A stretch of DNA of 64,000 bases from positions 38,590 to 102,589 of the forward strand of contig NBOG01000012.1 of NCBI GenBank assembly GCA_002104535.1. The letters are read 5' to 3'. Below the pieces are notes generated by a model. That model had not been told where the DNA came from. It worked only from the letters and a program-made list of their open reading frames with translations, and did no database searches. Source of the stretch: Cognaticolwellia sediminilitoris (GTDB lineage: Bacteria > Pseudomonadota > Gammaproteobacteria > Enterobacterales > Alteromonadaceae). Position 1 is the stretch's first letter; every line of letters starts with the position of its first letter. This document shows, in pieces, positions 54,436 to 61,708 of this stretch. Position numbers and translations under genes: made by a program.

Positions 54436-57225
54436 ATGACAATACTAGCTAAACGCTTTATTTTATTTGTAACTTTTTCAATTCTTGCTTTAACCTCGAT
54501 AGTTGGTAGTGCTTCCGAGCTCTTTGAATTAGCTGATAGAAAGTTTAATCAGCATCAATACAATGAAGCTAAAATTCACCTGAAAAATCTCCTTAAAGAA
54601 GATCCTAGTAATATTCCTGGGCGTTTTCTTATGGTGGAATTATTTTTAGCACAAGAGCAATCATCTTTAGCACAAACGGAATTAAATATTATCGAAAAGC
54701 TAGGGGGGGATTACAAACAAATTACCTTGTTACGCAGTAAAGCATTGTTGATGCAAAATAAATACAATGAAATTTTAAGTATATTTGACGATAATTACAT
54801 TGATCAAATTTATGCTGCAAAAATGTATGTTTTAAAAGGTTTGGCTCATTTGGGCTTAAGACAATTACTGTTGTCAGAAGAAGCTTTTGATCAAGCTTTA
54901 AGATTAAACCCTAGTAATTTAGACGCTATGCTGGGCTTAGCTCAGCTTAAAGTAAACAGGTTTCAATATGATGCAGCTAACAAGTTAGTTGATCAGGTAT
55001 TACTTACTCCATTCCCACCAGAAAAAGCGTGGCTTTTAAAAGCTGCTATCGATCAAAACCTTGGTTACTATGAAAAAGCTTTGGTCAGTATAAACAAGGT
55101 ATTGTTAGAAAATCCTGAGAAGGTCAATGCATTGATTTTAAGGGCAACACTATTATTTGAATTGCAAAATTATAACGCCGCACAAGATGATGCTTTATTA
55201 ATTTTGAAAAAAGTTCCAAATGAACCGCGGGCAAAGTTTATTCAAGCAGCAATTGCCGTAAAAGATAATGATGAGGTCAGTAGTAAAAAACTAATTGAAG
55301 AAATTGCGCAAACGTTATCAAAAATATCTAAAGAAGATTTACGTTCAAGCCCTTCATATTTATATTTGGCAGGGGTTATTTTTTATCAACAAAACCAATA
55401 TGCTCTTGCGACCGAGTATTTTAGTCAATACCTAGAGATAGATAATTTTAATGTCAGTGCCAAAATAATATTAGCTCAAATATTAATGAGGCAAGGGGAT
55501 TTTGAAACGGCTAAAAGCCAATTAGTTAAAGCGAATATTCAACACGGTAATAATAGTCAAATAATGACCTTGTTGGGTGTTAACTATTTGGAACTTCAGC
55601 AATTTGAGTCAGCGTTAATATACTTTCAACAAGTTAAAAGCCTTCAACCTTCAGCGCGTGTTGATCTGCAACTAGCGAAAACTTATTTATCACTTAAGCA
55701 AACTGACACGGCTATACAGTTATTAACTGAAGGCGACTTTACTGGTGAGCATCAAGTACTTGCTGGCTTGTTACTGACTAAGGCTTATTTACAAGCCGGT
55801 AAGCAAGATTTAGCAATTAAAATTGCAATTAAACTCAGTTTATTAGCGCCTGAAAACCCAGAATTTCAGCATCACTTGGGCTTTGTTTATCAGTCTGTGG
55901 GTGATTATGAGAAAGCCAAATTACAATATAATAAAGCGCTTGAGTTAAATAAGTTACATGTAAAGTCAATTATTAGCTTAGCTCAGGTTACGAGTACCAT
56001 GGGACAACCCGATAAAGGACTAGAGCAATTACAAAACGCGTTAGCGATTTTACCAAACGATATTGAATTATTGAAAGCAGTTGCCGATCATTTAGAGCGC
56101 ATGGGACGAGATAGTGATGCGACACTAATTTATCAAAAGGCTTTGAAACAGGAACCTCATAGCGAAGCCCTAATGATTAACTTTGCTTCAAGCTTAGCTA
56201 AACAAGGTGCATATGAGGATGCAATTGAAGCAATAAAGGCATTTGTACTGACACAGAAAAAAACTGACAAAATATATATTTTGTTAGGGCACTTATATAT
56301 CAATACTAAACAAGTGCAATTAGCCATAGAAAGTTATCGTGATGCACTTAAATACGACGCTAATAAATCACAAGTTTATTTTTATATCGCGAAAGCTTAC
56401 CAAGGCGATCGAAAGTTTACCGAAGCTGTTGCGGCATATCAGAAGTCTATAGCATGGGCGCCAACTTCATTAGGGCCTACGTTAGCATTAGCAAATTATT
56501 TAAACCAAAAAATGCGCTATAACGAAACAATTGCATTACTTTCAGCATTTGATGGTGGGGCGAAGACCTCAGATCGATTTTATAGCGTACTCGCACATAC
56601 TTATTTACTGAACAAAAACTATGATAAAGCCGAAGAAACTTATTTAAAAATTAAACAGTCAGAAAGCGTAAGTACCGTTTCTGGTTTAGCCTTGGTTTAT
56701 CAAGCTATTAATCAGCAGAAAAAAGCCATTGCATTAATTGAAAAGTCGTTAACAACAAACGCGAATAACCTATTGTTACTCAGTACATTAGCTGAAATTT
56801 ATATCAAAGATAAACAATGGCTTAAAGCAGAAGAAATTTATACCACCATTCTTAGCTTAGCTAAAGATCAACCTATGTGGCTAAACAATGCAGCCTTCAT
56901 AGCAATGACTCAATCAAAGTTTGAACAAGCGAAAGCTTATGCTGTTAGGTCTGTGGAGTTAGTTGACTCGGCACCCGATTCACTCGATACCTTAGGTTGG
57001 ATATATTATTTAACTGGGGATTATGAGCAAGCGTTACCACTACTGCGTAAAGCTTTAGCTATAGATTATTCAAATGTAGAGATTAAATATCACATGGCAA
57101 TGACCCTTAAAGCGTTAGGACAAGAAAGAGAAGCGTTTAATTTGTTACGTGAAGTGGTAAACAGTAACGTGGACTTTGCTGACAAAAAGCAAGCTAAACA
57201 AGTGCTTGATGACTGGGGGAAGTAG
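54436..57225 (+). CDS. prsT: PEP-CTERM system TPR protein PrsT
   Basis: 929 aa. A signal peptide (ends ~SIVGSA) leads into a long array of tetratricopeptide repeats to the C-terminus, matching the PrsT family length (~900-930). PrsT is a TPR protein of exosortase (EpsH/XrtA) systems, thought to assist surface polysaccharide or PEP-CTERM export. The lipobox common in homologues was not clear here. It is divergent from the PEP-CTERM gene, with a ~230-bp intergenic region. Usual partners (prsK, prsR, xrtA) are absent from the window. Confidence 0.85.
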   Translation: MTILAKRFILFVTFSILALTSIVGSASELFELADRKFNQHQYNEAKIHLKNLLKEDPSNIPGRFLMVELFLAQEQSSLAQTELNIIEKLGGDYKQITLLRSKALLMQNKYNEILSIFDDNYIDQIYAAKMYVLKGLAHLGLRQLLLSEEAFDQALRLNPSNLDAMLGLAQLKVNRFQYDAANKLVDQVLLTPFPPEKAWLLKAAIDQNLGYYEKALVSINKVLLENPEKVNALILRATLLFELQNYNAAQDDALLILKKVPNEPRAKFIQAAIAVKDNDEVSSKKLIEEIAQTLSKISKEDLRSSPSYLYLAGVIFYQQNQYALATEYFSQYLEIDNFNVSAKIILAQILMRQGDFETAKSQLVKANIQHGNNSQIMTLLGVNYLELQQFESALIYFQQVKSLQPSARVDLQLAKTYLSLKQTDTAIQLLTEGDFTGEHQVLAGLLLTKAYLQAGKQDLAIKIAIKLSLLAPENPEFQHHLGFVYQSVGDYEKAKLQYNKALELNKLHVKSIISLAQVTSTMGQPDKGLEQLQNALAILPNDIELLKAVADHLERMGRDSDATLIYQKALKQEPHSEALMINFASSLAKQGAYEDAIEAIKAFVLTQKKTDKIYILLGHLYINTKQVQLAIESYRDALKYDANKSQVYFYIAKAYQGDRKFTEAVAAYQKSIAWAPTSLGPTLALANYLNQKMRYNETIALLSAFDGGAKTSDRFYSVLAHTYLLNKNYDKAEETYLKIKQSESVSTVSGLALVYQAINQQKKAIALIEKSLTTNANNLLLLSTLAEIYIKDKQWLKAEEIYTTILSLAKDQPMWLNNAAFIAMTQSKFEQAKAYAVRSVELVDSAPDSLDTLGWIYYLTGDYEQALPLLRKALAIDYSNVEIKYHMAMTLKALGQEREAFNLLREVVNSNVDFADKKQAKQVLDDWGK

Positions 57226-57258
57226 TAATTACTCTATAAAGTAAAAATTTTCAGATAT

Positions 57259-57288
57259 AAATGGCGCTTTTATAAGTGCCATTTTTTT
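57259..57288 (+). terminator. Terminator after prsT
   Basis: Stem AAATGGCGCTT / AAGTGCCATTT (one G-U) with a 4-nt loop and eight T, 34 bp after the prsT stop. Confidence 0.85.
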
Positions 57289-57320
57289 TCTGTAAATTTT
57301 GTGAAATCACACAGATGATT

Positions 57321-58220
57321 TTAAAGAATAGTAGCTTTAGATTTTAGTTTTCGGACTTTCACATCCACACCATTGGCTTTTAAATTTTTGAAAAAGTCAT
57401 AAAGCTCACATTCGGCCACTTGCTGACAAATTATTTCATATTTTAAAATGGCTGATTTATTACGTTGTAATGAAGCCTGATTTAACCAGTAAAGGGCTTT
57501 ATGCAAATCTTTTTCTACATGCTGACCATTAATATACATTTCAGCAAGGTTTAGTTGCCCTTGGGGGTAGTTATAACTTGCCGATTTCGTAAATAATTCA
57601 AATGCTTCTGCTAAGTTAGTTTCACTGTGAAGTTCATTTAAAAAAGCTTCGCCGCGTATGTTTTCTTTACGTCCCTGTATAAAAGCATTTAAGCGAATGT
57701 TTCTTTTTTCAGGGCTTACTCGTTGTCCGAATAATTTGTCACGAACGGGACGCATGGCTAAATAAAGCGCGCCAGAATTGAATTTTTGTCGAATTTCTTT
57801 TAACTGGTAATCATGACGTTTAGGCTCGAAAGAGTTTTTGTAGCTCAACTGACCATAGTAAATACTATTGATTGCAGCATGTTGGTGTTGGTAATAAAAA
57901 CTACCATAACTTAAGGTGACAATGTCACCGGTGATATCAACTACTTTGGCAAGACGATATTTTTCAGTTGGTCTGAGGTTGTCACGCAGGAGACGAAAAT
58001 CAAAGAAGTAAATATCATTTATTTTTGGCGCTGAAACTATGGCAAGGGTTTGTTGTTTTTCAATGTGTTTTTGATAAACACCGTAATAACTGAAATATGC
58101 GATTGCAAAAAGCAGTGGAATTAACAATAGTTTTTTTGAAAACATCAACCGGCGAACTGAGGAAAAAATAGTGGCTATGTTAGATTCATTGTTTTGTAAA
58201 TTGACAGTATCCTTGACCAT
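57321..58220 (-). CDS. Membrane-anchored Sel1-repeat protein
   Basis: The frame extends to 58274, but the ATG at 58220 (MVKDTVNLQ) has AAAGGAT upstream and is chosen (299 aa). It has one transmembrane helix (~28-46, KLLLIPLLFAIAYFSYYGV), a folded domain of unknown type, and C-terminal Sel1-like repeats (~205-265; AFELFTKSASYNYPQGQLNLAEMYING and ALYWLNQAS). Sel1 repeats mediate protein-protein contacts. It is convergent with prsT. Function unknown. Confidence 0.65.
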   Translation of the reverse strand: MVKDTVNLQNNESNIATIFSSVRRLMFSKKLLLIPLLFAIAYFSYYGVYQKHIEKQQTLAIVSAPKINDIYFFDFRLLRDNLRPTEKYRLAKVVDITGDIVTLSYGSFYYQHQHAAINSIYYGQLSYKNSFEPKRHDYQLKEIRQKFNSGALYLAMRPVRDKLFGQRVSPEKRNIRLNAFIQGRKENIRGEAFLNELHSETNLAEAFELFTKSASYNYPQGQLNLAEMYINGQHVEKDLHKALYWLNQASLQRNKSAILKYEIICQQVAECELYDFFKNLKANGVDVKVRKLKSKATIL

Positions 58221-58284
58221 GTTAAATCCTTTAATTTGAATGTGCTTAATAAATCCTGATTTTGAACATACCACCTTTCAAAAG

Positions 58285-58773
58285 TTATTTTTTTAATGAA
58301 GCAGTTTTATTTTTCACACGATATAATTGAATTGTAAATGAATTTTCAGATTTACCACTTATTTTGATGGTCATGCTATTTTCGTTTACCTTTAGGTATT
58401 CGATTATATTTGGAAAGTCATGTTGCTTATTTTCAAAAATAAAGTGACGCTCTTTGCCACTTTTAGCGCAGTGAGTAAGTTTAAAGGCAACAGGAAGGGG
58501 GTTGTGTGCAACTTTAGCTATGTAGAATATTTCACCAGACATTTCTAGTAACCTTAAATACTCCATGCTATTTGCTGTTTTGCCTTCTCCTTCAAATGTT
58601 TTATCACTCGATTTTATCCAACGCTCGATAGTATGGTTTTTTTGTTGTTGAGTTTGCCACTCACCCATAAGCCAATTTAAAGCAGTCAATGAATGGCATT
58701 CAGTCGCTTGAACGCCAGTGCTCTGAAATAGGGTAATCACAAGGAAAACAGTTATTAATGGCTTTGTTATCAT
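58285..58773 (-). CDS. DUF6265-family exported protein
   Basis: About 162 aa. A signal peptide (ITKPLITVFLVITLFQSTGVQA) is followed by LNWLMGEWQ and the FEGEGKT stretch typical of DUF6265. A TTG 15 nt earlier (58788) is possible; the ATG at 58773 gives the better signal peptide. Function is unknown. Its neighbour DUF1653 ends only 5-20 bp upstream, so they are co-transcribed. Confidence 0.7.
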   Translation of the reverse strand: MITKPLITVFLVITLFQSTGVQATECHSLTALNWLMGEWQTQQQKNHTIERWIKSSDKTFEGEGKTANSMEYLRLLEMSGEIFYIAKVAHNPLPVAFKLTHCAKSGKERHFIFENKQHDFPNIIEYLKVNENSMTIKISGKSENSFTIQLYRVKNKTASLKK

Positions 58774-58793
58774 GTTTGCTAAAGTCAAAAGAG

Positions 58794-59009
58794 TTACACT
58801 TCACTACTGATATACTGAAAGCGTTTAAATTGCTTACCATCTCGTTCAATGGTTTCATCAAACATTGATAAAGACCTAACCCAGATAGCTCTGTCACCAT
58901 ATTCTGGCTGATAAACCACCATGGCTTCTTCGGTTTCACTGTGTGTTGCAATGTGCAGCACTTGATAAAAGTTACCTTTAAAGTGTTGATAGCGTCCAAT
59001 TTTTAACAT
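58794..59009 (-). CDS. DUF1653 protein
   Basis: 71 aa, all one DUF1653 domain (GRYQHFKGNFYQVLHIATHS and VVYQPEYGDRAIWVR). It is soluble with function unknown. It follows moaE by 15 bp in the same direction, so it lies in the moaCDE-DUF1653-DUF6265 series. Confidence 0.85.
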   Translation of the reverse strand: MLKIGRYQHFKGNFYQVLHIATHSETEEAMVVYQPEYGDRAIWVRSLSMFDETIERDGKQFKRFQYISSEV

Positions 59010-59024
59010 AATTGCTCTCGATGT

Positions 59025-59489
59025 TTAATTTTTAATGTTTAATTTATTCGACCACTGCTGAGAGGTTTGATCATCACATGCTTTAGCATTTAACCATTTA
59101 CTACCTTCAGTGGTTAGTTCTTGTTTCCAGAAAGGAGCTTTGGTTTTTAAAAAGTCGATAAGAAACTCACAGGCGGCAAAAGCTGCTTTACGATGTGGGC
59201 TTGTAACGCCAATAAAGACAATTTGTTCGCCCAGGGTTAAGTCACCGACACGATGAATTATTGTCACATGATTAAGGGGCCAATGCTCACGAGCTTGTTT
59301 TTCAATATCATTTAAAACACTTTCTGTCATGCCAGGATAATGTTCTAATGATAAACCTTGAACACCTAAGCCTTCATTGAAGTCTCTTACTTTGCCAACA
59401 AATGTAACGACAGCACCATCTTGATTGTCATTAGCAAGTTTTTCATACTCATCGGCAACGTTAAAGTCATTCTGTTGTACGCGGATCAT
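59025..59489 (-). CDS. moaE: Molybdopterin synthase catalytic subunit MoaE
   Basis: 154 aa. MoaE, with MoaD, converts cyclic pyranopterin monophosphate to molybdopterin. Visible are the VTFVGKVRDFNEG, EHYPGMTE and HRVGDLTLGE segments and the catalytic-lysine region KTKAPFWKQE near 113-122. It starts at 59489, immediately after the moaD stop, so it is in the moaC-moaD-moaE operon. Confidence 0.93.
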   Translation of the reverse strand: MIRVQQNDFNVADEYEKLANDNQDGAVVTFVGKVRDFNEGLGVQGLSLEHYPGMTESVLNDIEKQAREHWPLNHVTIIHRVGDLTLGEQIVFIGVTSPHRKAAFAACEFLIDFLKTKAPFWKQELTTEGSKWLNAKACDDQTSQQWSNKLNIKN

Positions 59490-59738
59490 TTAACCTCCGG
59501 TAACTGGTGGAAAAAAAGCGACTTCATCACCCGTTTTAACGATGTGATCCCAGTCGGTAATCTCTTGATTAACAGCAACCAATAGATTATCAGCAGATAA
59601 TACTTTAGCCCATAGGTCATCAGTTTTAGCTAACTGTTGAAGGATAATTGCTGTCGTCATGTTTTCAGTTGCAGTTAATTGCAAACTGTCTGTAGATAAT
59701 TGTTCACGCAACCTTGCAAAAAATAATACCTTGATCAT
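59490..59738 (-). CDS. moaD: Molybdopterin synthase sulfur carrier MoaD
   Basis: 82 aa, ubiquitin-like, ending in PPVTGG. The terminal Gly-Gly is adenylated and carries the sulfur used by MoaE. It lies between moaC (24-bp gap) and moaE (no gap). The start ATG fits the VLFFARLRE family beginning. Confidence 0.93.
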   Translation of the reverse strand: MIKVLFFARLREQLSTDSLQLTATENMTTAIILQQLAKTDDLWAKVLSADNLLVAVNQEITDWDHIVKTGDEVAFFPPVTGG

Positions 59739-59762
59739 TTTGTCGCCTTTTGAATTTTTTTG

Positions 59763-60254
59763 TTAATCAGTTACTGGTTCGTGATGGTAGCTACCAGATT
59801 TTCCGCCATGTTTCTCACACAAGTGAATATTGCTAATGATCATATCTTTTTGAACAGCTTTGCACATATCGTAAATGGTTAGTGCTGCTGTCGATGCTGC
59901 GGTTAAAGCTTCCATCTCCACACCTGTTTTACCTGAAAGCTTACAAAGTGCGGTTATTTTTACACGATTACTTTCTGGCTGCGCGATTATATCGACTTCA
60001 ATTTTAGTTAACATTAACGGATGGCAAAGCGGTATAAGTTCACTGGTTTTTTTAGCAGCCATGATACCGGCAATTCTTGCGGTAGCAAAAACATCACCTT
60101 TGTGGTGTTTACCTTCCATGATCATCGCTAATGTTTGGGCTGACATTTCAATATAAGCTTGGGCAATTGCTGTGCGTTCAGTGACGTTTTTTTCGGTAAC
60201 ATCAACCATATGTGCATCACCACTAGCATTGATGTGGGTAAAATTTTCGCTCAT
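59763..60254 (-). CDS. moaC: Cyclic pyranopterin monophosphate synthase MoaC
   Basis: 163 aa. MoaC completes formation of cPMP with MoaA. Motifs seen are the IPLCHPL histidine region (~75-81), [13 protein letters not shown] (~113-125), and [11 protein letters not shown] (~132-142) with the catalytic Asp and Lys. The ATG has AAGAGATA upstream. moaA and moaB are not in the window. No Moco-riboswitch-like structure was recognised upstream. Confidence 0.94.
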   Translation of the reverse strand: MSENFTHINASGDAHMVDVTEKNVTERTAIAQAYIEMSAQTLAMIMEGKHHKGDVFATARIAGIMAAKKTSELIPLCHPLMLTKIEVDIIAQPESNRVKITALCKLSGKTGVEMEALTAASTAALTIYDMCKAVQKDMIISNIHLCEKHGGKSGSYHHEPVTD

Positions 60255-60787
60255 TAAAATATCTCTTAATTATTAGTTCTACGTTTTTTTTAAAATCATT
60301 AGTTATATTACATTATCTTAAGATTCGATTTTTGATTTATATTAATAAATTTACATTTAAAGTTGAGAAAAATTTTAGAAAATAAAGAAAGTTCTAATGT
60401 GTTTAATCACTGAAAAACATAAATCTATTGCTAGAGATTAATTACACAAATTAAGGCTTTAAAAGTAGTGTCGCTATTCAAATAAATTCCATTCACAGTT
60501 TGGTTTGCCCGCATATTGAACTTTATTTGAACAATGAATTTATCGCTTTTAGTGATGAAATATGTTAAAAAGCCTTATAAACGGATGTTATTATATGTAA
60601 CTAGTCTGTCGGATATTTTTACAGTTAAATAATTATTCATAATTGTTTTTATTTAACTTGTTGTAAATTAATGGCTTTATTTGTTGGCATAAACATTGCT
60701 TTGTATGTCATGTAGATTAAAAGATTAGTGAATGTGTTTCATTCTGTAGTAGTTATAATGCGCTGATTGAAGGTGCGAGGTAGTAGT
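60255..60787. other. Intergenic region between moaC and the second PEP-CTERM gene
   Basis: 533 bp, AT-rich, with no coding frame. It holds a sigma-54-type promoter at 60685-60699 for the downstream gene. The divergent moaC promoter must also be here but was not identified. Confidence 0.55.
60685..60699 (+). promoter_or_regulatory. Sigma-54 (-24/-12) promoter of the second PEP-CTERM gene
   Basis: TGGCAT-AAACA-TTGC followed by T matches the -24/-12 consensus with exact GG-N10-GC spacing; transcription would start near 60711, about 77 nt before the ATG. Confidence 0.75.
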
Positions 60788-61432
60788 ATGAATTCTAAAA
60801 TCTTAAAAAGTTTGTTAGTTGCGATTTTTTCTTTAAGTCTGATCAGCACAGCAAATGCTGGTTTAATTGAAGGCCAATTATATTCTGATGCAGATGGTGT
60901 TCAGTGGGAATATGTTGGTTATTTTGATTTGTATGATGGTCCCAAGTTAATTGATAATTATACAGATGGTCCGGATGGAGAATATGATGGCTCAATATCA
61001 CTTTATAACGGAATAGACGCTGCCCACTTTGCTTATTCTCAAAATTTATTCTATGGCGGTTCTTTTTCAGTAAATGATACTATAGCTTTGAGTGCTTATA
61101 GTGCTTATAATGTTCCTGATGTTTCTGATTCAGATTTTTTCTTGCTGACACAGGGGTATACAGTGAATAAATTAGCTTGGTATGATTCATTTGACTCAGT
61201 TGGCCTTAAAGAGTTGTCTCAGGATCTCGAAGCTAATGTCGGTGGCGATGCTACCAAATATGACTTTAATGGTGATGTTTCCGCTTTTATCAAAGATAGA
61301 GTTACAAAGTCAGGTCGTAATCTCAATTACGTCTTCAAGTCTGTTTCTGTAAATGTCCCAGAACCATCAACATTAGCTATTTTCTCAATTGCATTAGTTG
61401 GTCTTTCATTGCGTCGCAACAGAAACAAGTAA
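60788..61432 (+). CDS. PEP-CTERM sorted exported protein
   Basis: About 214 aa. A signal peptide (NSKILKSLLVAIFSLSLISTANA) is followed by a secreted body of unknown family rich in D, Y and G, then VPEPSTLAIFSIALVGL and the basic tail RRNRNK. The frame extends to a TTG at 60767, but the ATG at 60788 has GAGG 7 nt upstream and is chosen. A sigma-54-like promoter lies at 60685-60699. Its body shares no evident similarity with the other PEP-CTERM protein in this window. Confidence 0.85.
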   Translation: MNSKILKSLLVAIFSLSLISTANAGLIEGQLYSDADGVQWEYVGYFDLYDGPKLIDNYTDGPDGEYDGSISLYNGIDAAHFAYSQNLFYGGSFSVNDTIALSAYSAYNVPDVSDSDFFLLTQGYTVNKLAWYDSFDSVGLKELSQDLEANVGGDATKYDFNGDVSAFIKDRVTKSGRNLNYVFKSVSVNVPEPSTLAIFSIALVGLSLRRNRNK

Positions 61433-61457
61433 ACTCCTTGGTAATTCCAATCATATC

Positions 61458-61479
61458 GGCGATATTGCCTAATATCGCC
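61458..61479. repeat. Palindrome after the second PEP-CTERM gene
   Basis: GGCGATATT (61458-61466) and AATATCGCC (61471-61479) form a perfect 9-bp stem with a GCCT loop. The following T-run is broken, so termination is possible but weak; it could also be part of an intergenic repeat. Confidence 0.45.
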
Positions 61480-61708
61480 ATTTGGCTTTCCATTTCAGCT
61501 GTTAGTAGTTTTAAGTATGACTTTAATGCCATTGCTACTGATAAAAAGTTGCAAACAATTAGCAACTTTACTATTTATGAGTTCATAAAGTATGATTACT
61601 TCAACGAGCTTCCATCTAACTCATATTATCAAGATTTATAGACTATTACTTGACTCCAGAATTTTACATAATTAAAAAGTAATACGTCGTTAATTAAGGA
61701 TGTTGTAC

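Noticed and set aside
60255..60787. Moco riboswitch upstream of moaC
   Set aside because: No conserved multi-stem structure could be recognised in the AT-rich leader; a covariance search would be needed.
61438..61641. 67-residue plus-strand ORF (and 62-residue minus-strand ORF) after the second PEP-CTERM gene
   Set aside because: Starts in a palindrome, has no ribosome-binding site, and no domain; probably an intergenic repeat.
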